From contig NZ_CP050440.1 of the NCBI RefSeq assembly GCF_011769525.1, positions 1,737,501 to 1,801,500 of the forward strand: 64,000 bases of DNA. The letters are read 5' to 3'. A program made the translations under genes and the position numbers. The stretch is from Tolypothrix sp. PCC 7910. GTDB taxonomy: Bacteria; Cyanobacteriota; Cyanobacteriia; Cyanobacteriales; Nostocaceae. This document shows positions 19,078-27,825 of this stretch, in pieces. Under the pieces are notes generated by a model. It did no database searches and was not told where the DNA came from. It saw only the letters and a list, made by a program, of their open reading frames with translations. Every line of letters begins with the position of its first letter. Position 1 is the first letter of the stretch.

Positions 19078-20184
19078 ATGCGAGTAAATGCTATGGCAAT
19101 GACTCTGGTGATGTCACTAGCTGCGATGCACAGTGCCTACGCGCAAAATACTGATGTCACCAGTGAGCCATTTATGAAAGCCGCGCTGACTGTTATGGCA
19201 TTCGATTACTTTGCCACAGAATGTAAGCAGGGCAGTGGCTTCACCGCCAGCGATGCTGCTAAAGTCGAAGCGTGGGAAACTACCAACGGTGTCGCTCAAA
19301 TCCGCGCCCGTTTACCTGAACTCGATCGGCACCCCACCCAAAAGCAACAACTCGATCAAGCTCTGTCTATAATCACCAAACAAATCACCAGTCAAAACGC
19401 CAATATCAATCCCTGCTCTGTAGCGCTTTCGGTGTCCCGGATGCCTGATGCTCAGTTTGCCAAAGTATCACCACAACTTCTCTCGCCAGTAAGTAAACCA
19501 CCCAAAACACCTAAAAAGACAGAACAGCCTGCTGCCAAAAAACCGGAGCCTGCTACTTCCTCATCGGACAACGAAATTGTAAAGCAGATTGACAGCTTTG
19601 GTTTTAATTCCCGTACCGTGATGGGTATTGGTGGCTTTTTAACCACTGATATCTATCCTGTTGTGCTGTTTCGCAACGGTGATGCCCTCACCAATGTCGA
19701 AGGGCTTTCCTTCAGCGGTGGTATTGCAGCTCACAAACGCGCCAAACCAGACGAATGGACGCGTTGGCGCAGTCAGGGTGGCAAAATAGAACTGGCAAAC
19801 AAGGACGGCTGGAAGGCGTTACCTTTCTCGAAGACATATCCGAAATTGCCGGATAACTTCAAACTTAACGGATTATTCCGCTCACTTTCTGGCACAGGTA
19901 ACATTGCGATTGGAGGTAGCCAGTCAGTTGCAGCTTGGCAGCAATATAGCTTTTCGCCCGATGGCCGAGTCGTGCGTGGTCAAGGTGCTGGTGCCAGTAA
20001 CGAATCTTTTGCAACCAACAGCGTGGCACCTAATGAGCGCGGTCGCTATCGCGTTGCAGGGCTGATGCTATACATCAATTACGATGATGGCTCAAGCGAG
20101 CGTCGCATCTTAATTACTGATCCTAAAGACCCCAAAAGTGTCATCTGGCTTGATGGGGTTAGCTATGTACGCCGCAAGAAGTGA
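19078..20184 (+). CDS. Secreted protein of unknown function
   Basis: This 368-aa protein has a signal peptide (MRVNAMAMTLVMSLAAMHSAYAQ) cleaved after AYA. ATG 19078 has a GGGAG ribosome site; an upstream in-frame ATG at 19015 would spoil the signal peptide. After a helical part (25-125) and a Pro/Lys/Thr-rich linker (about 140-165), the C-terminal part has a conserved-looking beta-rich stretch (TVMGIGGFLTTDIYPVVLFRNG to RILITDPKDPKSVIWLDGVSY). I do not recognise a named domain. Codon use looks more GC-rich than in neighbouring genes, which hints at transfer. Confidence 0.75.
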   Translation: MRVNAMAMTLVMSLAAMHSAYAQNTDVTSEPFMKAALTVMAFDYFATECKQGSGFTASDAAKVEAWETTNGVAQIRARLPELDRHPTQKQQLDQALSIITKQITSQNANINPCSVALSVSRMPDAQFAKVSPQLLSPVSKPPKTPKKTEQPAAKKPEPATSSSDNEIVKQIDSFGFNSRTVMGIGGFLTTDIYPVVLFRNGDALTNVEGLSFSGGIAAHKRAKPDEWTRWRSQGGKIELANKDGWKALPFSKTYPKLPDNFKLNGLFRSLSGTGNIAIGGSQSVAAWQQYSFSPDGRVVRGQGAGASNESFATNSVAPNERGRYRVAGLMLYINYDDGSSERRILITDPKDPKSVIWLDGVSYVRRKK

Positions 20185-20205
20185 GCTAGTTTTTAAATCT
20201 TGTAG

Positions 20206-20225
20206 AGACGCGATTAATCGCGTCT
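20206..20225. repeat. Dispersed 20-bp perfect palindrome, copy 1
   Basis: AGACGCGATTAATCGCGTCT is a perfect palindrome 21 bases after a stop codon. Identical copies lie at 31054-31073 and 45147-45166, and a decayed copy at 63130-63149. Confidence 0.9.
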
Positions 20226-20258
20226 TTCCAACCCCAAAATCATGACGAAACTGAACTC

Positions 20259-20392
20259 ATACCATTTTGAAAAAAGAACGCGACAGATGGGTAGGGGCAC
20301 GGCATCCGCAATCTTTTGGCAGATCAAATATCTTACTGGTGCCGTGCCCTTACAAAGGATTTATCTGTCGCAAACATTATTTGAGTTGGTAT
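20259..20392. mobile_element. MITE-like palindromic element
   Basis: This is a 134-bp nested inverted repeat. The ends are ATACCA (20259-20264) and TGGTAT (20387-20392). GCGACAGAT (20280-20288) pairs perfectly with ATCTGTCGC (20363-20371). The 14-base arm starting GTAGGGGCACGG (20291-20304) pairs with 20340-20353, with one mismatch. It has no coding capacity of its own, so it would need a transposase in trans. An open frame across it is accidental. Confidence 0.75.
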
Positions 20393-20477
20393 CACCCAGT
20401 ATTTTTGGGTTAGGGGTTTGCCGAAATGAGATAATGTAGTAATGTAGATTATTCTTGTAGTACATCAGAGAGGAAGA

Positions 20478-20573
20478 ATGATGACTGAATTGCAAGCCGT
20501 CCGGGTTCCCTTCAAAAACTCAACCACAACAAGGCGCAGAGATTTTCGTTCAGTCCTCCATTCACAGGAATGA
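20478..20573 (+). CDS. Possible 31-residue small ORF or gene remnant
   Basis: ATGATG follows a good AGAGGAAG ribosome site and reads 31 residues (beginning MMTELQAVRVPFKN) to a TGA. Its second half runs into a palindromic repeat (AAGGCGCAGAG with CTCTGTGCGCCTT around 20530-20640). It may be the start of a lost gene cut by that repeat. No homolog is recognised. Confidence 0.25.
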   Translation: MMTELQAVRVPFKNSTTTRRRDFRSVLHSQE

Positions 20574-20669
20574 TACTCGAATTTACAGACACTAGAAAAA
20601 TTCATCGAAAAAAGTGTCCGCCTCTGTGCGCCTTGTGTATAGCAAGCAGCACACATCGAGGAAAAATCA

Positions 20670-21731
20670 ATGAATTTGGATTTTTTAGGCTGGAGTGATT
20701 TTTTTACTCACAGTTTTGCACCCTATCGCCAACAAGGTTTTAGCGTTGCTAGGGTTGCTATTGAATACAGAAATACTTACATCATCTATAGCGAACAGGG
20801 AGAACTTGTAGCCGAAGTTACAGGTAAACTACGACATCAAGCTACCCAACCGCAAGATTTTCCTGCTGTTGGCGATTGGGTGATTATTCAGGCGAGACAC
20901 TCAGAAAGAAGCGCAACTATTCACGGGATTTTGCCGAGAAAAAGCAAGTTTTCCCGAAAAACCGTTGGTAGTAAAACTCAAGAACAAATTGTTGCAGCTA
21001 ACGTTGATACGGTGTTCTTGGTTTGTGGACTTGATGGTGACTTTAACCCCAGAAGAATTGAGCGCTATCTAATTTTGGCTTGGGAAAGTGGCGCAAATCC
21101 AGTCATAGTTTTAAATAAAGCAGACCTGTACAATTCTTTAGATGAGTATATATCTGAAGTCGAAGCTGTAGCCCTTGGGGTACCAATTCTGGCATTGAGT
21201 GCCACCACTAATCAAGGATTAGATGCCTTGAAAACTTATCTTCAACCAGGACAAACAGTTGCTTTATTAGGGTCTTCTGGTGTGGGTAAATCTACTCTCA
21301 CCAACCAACTCAAAGGTACTTCAGTACAAGCTGTACAATCAGTGCGTCGCGGTGACGACAGAGGTAGACACACGACGACAAATCGAGAATTGATATTGCT
21401 GCCAACAGGTGGTTTAATTATCGATACCCCAGGAATGCGAGAAATTCAAATCTGGGCAGGCGATGAAAGCTTACAAGGAACCTTTGCAGACATCGAAATC
21501 TTAGCCGCAGAATGCCGTTTTCGTAATTGCCTACACAACAACGAACCAGATTGTGCAGTGCAACAAGCATTACTTGAGGGAACACTTGATTATTCCAGAT
21601 TTCTCAACTACCAAAAATTGCAAAAAGAACTTAACTATCTTGCCCGCAAACAAGACCAACGGGCGCAATTAGCCGATAAAGAACGCTGGAAGAAAATCCA
21701 TAAAGCTATGCGGAATCATCACAAACATTGA
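20670..21731 (+). CDS. rsgA: Ribosome small-subunit-dependent GTPase A
   Basis: This circularly permuted GTPase (353 aa) helps late 30S assembly. The order of motifs is diagnostic: G4 NKAD (149-152) comes before G1 GSSGVGKST (201-209) and G3 DTPG (252-255). An OB-fold precedes the GTPase. The C-terminal zinc knuckle uses Cys282, Cys287, His289 and Cys295. All key residues are present. Its promoter region is crowded by repeats. Confidence 0.95.
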   Translation: MNLDFLGWSDFFTHSFAPYRQQGFSVARVAIEYRNTYIIYSEQGELVAEVTGKLRHQATQPQDFPAVGDWVIIQARHSERSATIHGILPRKSKFSRKTVGSKTQEQIVAANVDTVFLVCGLDGDFNPRRIERYLILAWESGANPVIVLNKADLYNSLDEYISEVEAVALGVPILALSATTNQGLDALKTYLQPGQTVALLGSSGVGKSTLTNQLKGTSVQAVQSVRRGDDRGRHTTTNRELILLPTGGLIIDTPGMREIQIWAGDESLQGTFADIEILAAECRFRNCLHNNEPDCAVQQALLEGTLDYSRFLNYQKLQKELNYLARKQDQRAQLADKERWKKIHKAMRNHHKH

Positions 21732-22392
21732 TGATGTTGGGATAAAGAGACTTCCAATTAAAAAAATAACCAATTGCTATGCAGGCAGAGGGACAGGGAG
21801 CAGGGGGAGTAAAGAACTTCCTAATTTTCTCTCGACAGTCGTCATGAACTGCGTACACCAGCACGCATGAACATCTCTGTTTCCAGTCAACAGTCATCCG
21901 TCATCCGTCAACACTATTTACAAGTCAGCCATTCACGCCAAGTTTTGGCACAAACCTTGCCATGAAAATCTGTCTTTCCCATGCCCCATGCCCTATGCCC
22001 ATTTTTAAGCTAGTAATATTTATTTTGCTTGTAGTGCGTGTAGTGCAATAACTGAGGTGCTGCTAAATATCAGGTAAATATCAAGATAAGCAATTGCTAC
22101 TACAATAGATTCCTATTCAGATATCAGTCATCGGATATAGGAATATCTGGTACCATAGTTCCATAATGGGTATAAATAAGTAGAATTGACACAGTTTTTT
22201 TACCTCGAAAGCAGCAACACTACTGAATACAGGAAATGTTGTAGTAACGAGGAGATTAAAACTGATAAATTTTTATAATGTGCAAATAGTGTGCAAGGCA
22301 GCTAATTACGAGCAAACGGATTAGCAAACTTTTGTATTGGTAAATATCAGGGTGCGTCTACGTACTTATACATTATACCTACGTAGAAATAC
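21732..22392. other. 661-bp intergenic region upstream of the phytochrome-like gene
   Basis: No gene is visible. Short tandem motifs occur (CATCCGT twice near 21895-21910; GTAGTGCGTGTAGTGC near 22030). The second half is AT-rich and should contain the promoter of the phytochrome-like gene. No regulator site can be named. Confidence 0.5.
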
Positions 22393-24645
22393 ATGACATC
22401 AGCTACTGAGTACTCACAGGAATTAGCAGCAGGAACAGGCGAAGAAGGATTACTATATCGCATAACCGCTAGAATTAGGCAATCACTGGAACTTAAAGAC
22501 ATATTAAATACCAGTGTTGCAGAAATTCGTGCCTTTTTGGGCACAGATAGGGTGATGGTGTATAGATTTGATAGCGACGGCAGTGGTGAAGTCGTTGCTG
22601 AATCTATACATCAACAGCGTCTACCATCACTGTTAGGTTTGCACTTCCCCGCAGATGATATTCCCCAAGAAGCACGAGATATGTTTCTCAAGGCACGGCA
22701 GCGTTCAATTGTGAATGTAGCCAATGGGCGGATTGGGCTATCGCCGTTAGATAGTCCCGAAACTGGTAAATCTTTAAGAAGTGAAAATATATATTATCGA
22801 GCAGTAGACCCTTGCCATATTCAATACTTAACGGCAATGGGTGTGCAGTCTTCCCTAGTGGTGCCTATTTTACACCACGATCCCCAAGAGCAAGCAGCAA
22901 GACCTCGCCTGTGGGGATTGTTGGTATCGCACCACAGTACACCGCGATCAGATATGAAGCAGGAACTACAAGTAGTACAACAAGCTGCCGATCAAATATC
23001 AGTAGCGATCGCTCACAGTTCTCTTCTCAGCCAAGCTCGTGCTGAACAACAGCGAGAGGTAGCCATTAACAGAATTACCAATCTGTTACATTCTCAACCC
23101 ACAATTCAATTACAAACTGCACTAGAAGCAACAATTAATCTTTTAGGTGGGATAGGTGGCAGACTTTATCTGGAGTCAACAAAAGAGGTGTATACCTTCG
23201 GTGAGCAACCGACGGTGCCAGATGAATCAGCCAGCATAGCCATAGAAGAGCATCCTCTATGGCAAGACTGGATGAATGAGAGCAAAACAGGTAATATCTG
23301 GGCAATTACTGACTTATATAAAGAACCGCATTGGGAAGAGTTAGCTCCAGCATTCCAATCTACTCAGATTCGGGGGATGTTGGTAATTCCTCTAAATTAC
23401 CGTCAAAATTTCCTTGGGGTTTTAAGTGTGTTCCGCAAGGAAGTTGAGATAGAAATCATGTGGGCAGGACACCGGGATACCAATGAGCAGCAAAAGCTAC
23501 CTCAACTTTCATTTGCAGCTTGGCTAGAGCAAAGAAAAGGACAAGCGCCGAAATGGAAGCCAGAAGAACTTACTTTAGCCCAAGCTTTAGCCGATCAATT
23601 TGCGATCGCCATTCAACAACAGCAAATGTACCAAAAGGTACAGGCGATGAATGAGAACCTAGAAAGTTTAATAGAAGAACGCACAGCCCAACTGCAAAAA
23701 TCTTTAGAACTAACTAGGGTAGTGAAGCAAGTTTCCAACCAAATACGTAGTAATTTGGACTACAAACTCACTTTGCAAACTATTGTACGTGAAGTGCGGA
23801 AACTGCTGAAAACAGACAGGGTGTTAATTTACAAGATTTTAGAGAAATTAGAAGGTGAAGTAGTTGTTGAAGATGCAGACAATAACTTGCGTTCTATTTT
23901 AGGGATGAAAACCCCATTAGAATGCTTCCCTGAAGACTATGCTCGTCTTTACGTACGGGGAAGAGTTAGAGCCATCAACAATGTAGCTTCAGAAGATTTG
24001 GCTCCTTGTCATCGAGAATTTTTACAGAGCCTGCAGATTAAAGCAAATCTGATTGTACCAATAACGATGAGTAACCAATTATGGGGGTTAATCATTGCCC
24101 ATGAGTGTTTTGCTCCTAGAAATTGGCAAGATGAGGAAATGGATTTAATGCAGCATCTCGCAGATGAGGCAGTAATTGCCATTCAGCAAGCACAATTATA
24201 TGAAAGCAGCCGCACGGCAGAAGCTGCTGCTAAAGCCCAAGCCGAAGAATTAGTACAAGCTCTACAGCAAGTCCAACAAACACAAGCACAACTGATTAAA
24301 AGCGAAAAAATGTCTAGTTTAGGGCTGTGGGCATTAGGTATAGCACAAGAAATTAAAAACCCCGTTAACTTCATCTACACTCAACTATCTGATATCAGTG
24401 ACTACACTCATCAACTTTTAGAATTGTTGCGTCTTTATCAGTTGTATTATCCTCAACCCAACGGTGAAATTAGTTATCAGACAGAAACAATCAATTTAGA
24501 TTTTCTGATTAACCACCTACCTAAAATCCTATTATCTATGAAACTACAGGCTGAACGCATCAACTCTATGATGTTATCTCTACGCAATTTTTCTTACTCA
24601 GATTTAGCATCGATGAAAAGCGTTAATCATCATGAAAATATGTAA
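22393..24645 (+). CDS. Knotless (Cph2-like) phytochrome with truncated, His-less kinase end
   Basis: This 750-aa protein appears to be a light sensor. The GAF1 domain (20-212) has the phytochrome DIP motif (Asp89-Ile-Pro91) and a Cys-His pair (Cys141-His142, PCHIQYL) for covalent bilin binding. The PHY-like domain (220-412) has MLVIPLNY, FRKE, WAG and a PRxSF-type tongue motif reading PQLSF (370-374). A coiled coil and a third GAF (440-602) follow, again with Cys539-His540. The HisKA segment reads LGIAQEIKNPVNFI, so the phospho-acceptor His is Gln652. The gene stops at RNFSYSDLASMKSVNHHENM before any ATPase domain. It cannot be a working histidine kinase alone; it may act by dimerising or binding a partner. 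Confidence 0.85.
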   Translation: MTSATEYSQELAAGTGEEGLLYRITARIRQSLELKDILNTSVAEIRAFLGTDRVMVYRFDSDGSGEVVAESIHQQRLPSLLGLHFPADDIPQEARDMFLKARQRSIVNVANGRIGLSPLDSPETGKSLRSENIYYRAVDPCHIQYLTAMGVQSSLVVPILHHDPQEQAARPRLWGLLVSHHSTPRSDMKQELQVVQQAADQISVAIAHSSLLSQARAEQQREVAINRITNLLHSQPTIQLQTALEATINLLGGIGGRLYLESTKEVYTFGEQPTVPDESASIAIEEHPLWQDWMNESKTGNIWAITDLYKEPHWEELAPAFQSTQIRGMLVIPLNYRQNFLGVLSVFRKEVEIEIMWAGHRDTNEQQKLPQLSFAAWLEQRKGQAPKWKPEELTLAQALADQFAIAIQQQQMYQKVQAMNENLESLIEERTAQLQKSLELTRVVKQVSNQIRSNLDYKLTLQTIVREVRKLLKTDRVLIYKILEKLEGEVVVEDADNNLRSILGMKTPLECFPEDYARLYVRGRVRAINNVASEDLAPCHREFLQSLQIKANLIVPITMSNQLWGLIIAHECFAPRNWQDEEMDLMQHLADEAVIAIQQAQLYESSRTAEAAAKAQAEELVQALQQVQQTQAQLIKSEKMSSLGLWALGIAQEIKNPVNFIYTQLSDISDYTHQLLELLRLYQLYYPQPNGEISYQTETINLDFLINHLPKILLSMKLQAERINSMMLSLRNFSYSDLASMKSVNHHENM

Positions 24646-24761
24646 GATTGTTTGACTCAGCTAAACCACATTTACTTTGCATATCTAAATTATTTAAGAA
24701 TATGTGAAGTGGTCATATTAATCGCCAGATAATGCAAGTTAAATGTGGAATATTTGATAAC

Positions 24762-24867
24762 GTAGGCTGTGTTACGGCTATGACAGGATTTGGGAGAAAG
24801 AGACAATAAAATTTAGCCGTAACGCACCATCTTTATCGATACCGTAATCTCTGCTAACGCATCCTAC
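24762..24867. repeat. Dispersed GTAGG...CCTAC palindromic repeat, copy 1
   Basis: The 349-bp gap 24646-24994 holds no gene but contains this element of about 106 bp. It begins GTAGGCTGTGTTACGGC and ends GCTAACGCATCCTAC, with an internal AGCCGTAACGCAC. Related elements lie at 36358-36433 and 61734-61839. Confidence 0.65.
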
Positions 24868-24994
24868 AATTTAATGTTTACCTTATAAATTAGGTCTCAA
24901 CAGCCCACACAGTGGATTATGCAACTTAAAAGCAGAATCGCTTATCCTAAAATAAATTTATTGTTACTTATAAATAACCTCTTCATCTAAAATC

Positions 24995-25486
24995 TTAATT
25001 AGCATCTGCCTTTGGAGGAATAATTTCTAAACCATATTTTGGCGCAGATGCCATAACTTTTTCAATATCTGCTGGCGTAACTGTAGGTAACTTAGACATC
25101 TCTATTGCGGGTACACCTATTTCCATGAAAAATTTCTCTAAACCAGCTGGTGTTACCCAGCATAATAATTTTGCAGGTTGTGTACCAATGTTTGTAAATC
25201 TGTGAAGTTGGCCTTTAGGAGAATGGAGAAAAGTACCAGGCGTTGCTATCAGTATTTGTTCATTCAACTGAAATTGCAATTCACCTTCTTGAATATAAAA
25301 AGCTTCGTCTTCGTGAGTATGAATATGGGGTGGTGTCCCATTTTGAGGTTGAACAATAATTTCCACTAAAGCGTAGGCTTTACCTGTATCTTCACCCACA
25401 GCTTTAAAAGTATATAAATCTCCCAGCACCCAGTAAGCAGAACCTTGTCCTGGTGGCTGTAATATTCCTTGTAGATTGATAGTCAT
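24995..25486 (-). CDS. Cupin domain protein (quercetinase-like)
   Basis: This 163-aa single-domain cupin has its metal site in TPPHIHTHEDEAFY (His54/56/58 and Glu61) and a second-motif His95 (KGQLHRF). Related cupins are dioxygenases or sugar isomerases; the substrate is unknown. The frame is open to 25543, but AGAGGAAAT lies just before ATG 25486. It is the last gene of a four-gene minus-strand operon. Confidence 0.88.
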   Translation of the reverse strand: MTINLQGILQPPGQGSAYWVLGDLYTFKAVGEDTGKAYALVEIIVQPQNGTPPHIHTHEDEAFYIQEGELQFQLNEQILIATPGTFLHSPKGQLHRFTNIGTQPAKLLCWVTPAGLEKFFMEIGVPAIEMSKLPTVTPADIEKVMASAPKYGLEIIPPKADAN

Positions 25487-25556
25487 TGTGATTTCCTCTT
25501 TTTGTGTTTGGTGTTCTGTGATTTCCCCATTACCAATTACCAATTACCCAATCCCC

Positions 25557-26126
25557 TCATTCCACCGTCATTACTTCCCGTCCATATTTGAGAACTGTTG
25601 ACATCCACACTAACTCGTCCATAAACCTTGACATTCGACGAATGTATGTTGGTTTGTCAATTAAATTACCTGATTCATCAAATGAGTTCTGAACGTCGCT
25701 AAAGTTGAGGTCATAAAAAATAGTAACTAGTCCCAACTCCCGCATTACAGGTAAAAGGTTTTGGATGACTCTTGTACCGCCAAAAGGGCCTGCTGACACG
25801 CCACATATTCCTACGGCTTTATGAATATACTCTTTAAGACAGGTATCAAGTACGTGCTTCAGTAAGCCTGGATAACCATGATTGTATTCTGGGGCCACAA
25901 TGATTAATCCATCTGCGCGTTCAATGGTGGCGGAGAATTGAGGATCTTTGATTGATTCGCCTGCATCATCAGTTGCGATCGCTATATTTCTAATATCTAT
26001 CAGTTCGGTCTCCAGGCGATCGCGTGTGGCAACTTGTTCCACAATAAATTTAGCTACATACTCACTCTGGCGACCTTGACGCGGAGTACCAAGGATCACT
26101 GGAATAAATAAAGATGAATCCAACAT
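25557..26126 (-). CDS. NADPH-dependent FMN reductase family protein
   Basis: This 189-aa flavodoxin-like oxidoreductase has ILGTPRQGRQSEYVAK near the start (phosphate loop for FMN), VAPEYNHGYPGLLKHVLD in the middle (the family YN-H-G motif) and GVSAGPFGGTR. It reduces flavins, quinones or azo-type substrates with NAD(P)H. Only 13 bases separate it from the upstream SDR gene. Confidence 0.9.
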   Translation of the reverse strand: MLDSSLFIPVILGTPRQGRQSEYVAKFIVEQVATRDRLETELIDIRNIAIATDDAGESIKDPQFSATIERADGLIIVAPEYNHGYPGLLKHVLDTCLKEYIHKAVGICGVSAGPFGGTRVIQNLLPVMRELGLVTIFYDLNFSDVQNSFDESGNLIDKPTYIRRMSRFMDELVWMSTVLKYGREVMTVE

Positions 26127-26139
26127 AGTTTTGTTCTAT

Positions 26140-26937
26140 TTATTGTTCTTGATAGTTCCACAACAATCCACCATCAACAAAGAAGGTGCTACCTGTAATG
26201 TAGTTAGCATCAGCAGAAGCTAAGAATGCAACTAGAGAAGCAACATCCTGTGGTTGTCCCAAACGACCAAGGGGAATATTTTGTAAGAGCGCCCCCAATT
26301 TTTCAGGGTTGTTTAAAAGTTTAGTATTAATTGGAGTTTCTATTGCTCCAGGCGCAACATTATTAATTGTAATTCCCAGATAACCCAATTCAACAGCTAA
26401 GTTTCGAGTTAGCATTTTCATCCCCCCTTTACTGACACAGTAAGCCGTAAAATTGGGGAATGGTAATTCTTCATGAACAGAACTAATATTAATAATTTTT
26501 CCCATTCTTTTAGTTTCAATTAAATGTTTTACGAAAGTTTGCGTTGCATAGAAAACTCCTTTTAAATTGACATTCATCACAGCATCATAATCGGCTTCTG
26601 AGACTTCCCAAAATGGTGCATGTTTTTCAATTCCGGCATTATTCACCAAAATATCTAACTTACCAAAATGCTGAATGCTTTCTGCAATTAATTGCTGTAC
26701 CTCAGCTACACTTCCTAAATCTGCCTGAACTGTGTAACCATGAGATTGGCTACACTGAGCCATATAACACTTACCACCAGCAGCTTCTACCTTTGCTAGG
26801 GTTTCCTCTGCTCCTTCTGGGTGAGAGCGATAATTAATCACAACATCTGCACCTTCTTGAGCCAAACGCAGTACAATTCCTTGACCGATTCCTTGGCTAC
26901 TACCAGTAACTAAAGCAACTTTTCCTGCTAATTTCAT
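26140..26937 (-). CDS. Short-chain dehydrogenase/reductase (glucose 1-dehydrogenase-like)
   Basis: This 265-aa classical SDR has the cofactor site TGSSQGIGQG (11-20), NNAG (99-102) and a catalytic Ser152/Ser153, Tyr166 and Lys170. A stretch of about ten extra residues (YMAQCSQSHGYT, near 58-69) sits before VQADLG, where most family members are shorter. The substrate is unknown. It lies 41 bases after the DM13 lipoprotein gene in the same operon. Confidence 0.9.
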   Translation of the reverse strand: MKLAGKVALVTGSSQGIGQGIVLRLAQEGADVVINYRSHPEGAEETLAKVEAAGGKCYMAQCSQSHGYTVQADLGSVAEVQQLIAESIQHFGKLDILVNNAGIEKHAPFWEVSEADYDAVMNVNLKGVFYATQTFVKHLIETKRMGKIINISSVHEELPFPNFTAYCVSKGGMKMLTRNLAVELGYLGITINNVAPGAIETPINTKLLNNPEKLGALLQNIPLGRLGQPQDVASLVAFLASADANYITGSTFFVDGGLLWNYQEQ

Positions 26938-26978
26938 AATTATTTCCTTGTCAGCAATTCTAAGTTTTTAGCTAATCT

Positions 26979-27494
26979 TTAACTGCTCAAACGAGCCGCG
27001 CCAAAAGTAGCATTAAACTTCCGGCACCAAATAGCTGCCGATTTATAATCGGCTAAGTTAATGTTTTTAGGAATTTCATAACTTTGAGCACCACTATATT
27101 TTTGTAAAGGTGCGATAATCACATAATCATCTTTTTTTAAAGGATATGATGGTGGCTGAGTTGAACCTAAAACATTATCTGAGCGGTGTAAAAGGACTAC
27201 TAAATCTGGGCCAGAAGTAGAAGTTTTAAAAGATTTATCTAGCTCCAGAATAGATTTGCCATTTTTGGTAGTAATATGGGCAATACCTTGAGTGGTGTGT
27301 TCACCAGAAGTAAATGCACCATATTTATTTACATTTAAATTTTGAGAAGTTGTTGATTGGGATAAAGGCTTTACTGAAGTCGGTGTTGGGCTCACAGATG
27401 CATTTACAGTATCCTGATTCTTCGAGACAGTTCCCACACAGCTAACCATGATGAGGGAAACAGCACTAACTATTAATAAATGTTTGAATTGCAT
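26979..27494 (-). CDS. DM13-domain lipoprotein
   Basis: This 171-aa protein has a lipoprotein signal (SLIMVSC, lipid-modified Cys19). A Ser/Thr linker leads to a DM13 domain: YGAFTSGEHTTQG, GPDLVVLLH, then SAAIWCRKFNATFGAA with the conserved Cys proposed for redox work. It should sit in the cell envelope. It heads the DM13/SDR/flavin-reductase/cupin operon, which suggests an electron-transfer or detoxification task. Confidence 0.88.
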   Translation of the reverse strand: MQFKHLLIVSAVSLIMVSCVGTVSKNQDTVNASVSPTPTSVKPLSQSTTSQNLNVNKYGAFTSGEHTTQGIAHITTKNGKSILELDKSFKTSTSGPDLVVLLHRSDNVLGSTQPPSYPLKKDDYVIIAPLQKYSGAQSYEIPKNINLADYKSAAIWCRKFNATFGAARLSS

Positions 27495-27825
27495 AACTAA
27501 AAATCCTGTTGCTTAACTTTTAAAGTAATTATTGCTTTGTCACTCCAGATAAAAATTATGCAGAAATAAGGACTTTCATAGCTGAAGCTGAAATTTTACC
27601 CTGAAATTTCTTATGAATTTCTCAGCAAAATTTCAATTTTGAATTGTCATTGCATATTGTTAAGTTAATTTAAGCAAATATTCATAATTGTGCTGTATAC
27701 GCACGGCATATATCTCTAGTAGAATTTGGCTATAAAATCCTCTGTAATCTCTACTTTTTATTGAGTAGAAGAAATTTATTCATTAATTTTTTCATTCTTT
27801 TTGATAAATTTGGTAACTTATATCC
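27495..27825. other. 331-bp divergent promoter region
   Basis: This AT-rich gap lies between the DM13 operon (minus) and the histidine kinase gene (plus). It must serve both. AAATTTC and GAAATTT runs around 27590-27640 can pair weakly. No specific regulator site is recognised. Confidence 0.5.

Noticed and set aside
20242-20439. 65-codon open frame on the plus strand
   Set aside because: It runs straight through the nested inverted repeat at 20259-20392, so the frame is a by-product of the element.
20465-20656. 63-codon open frame on the minus strand before rsgA
   Set aside because: It overlaps a palindromic repeat and the rsgA leader; no homology or ribosome site.
24646-24994. Possible continuation of the phytochrome kinase ATPase domain after the stop
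   Set aside because: All frames were read; no N-box, G1 or G2 motif is present, only a palindromic repeat, so the end is a real loss rather than one frameshift.
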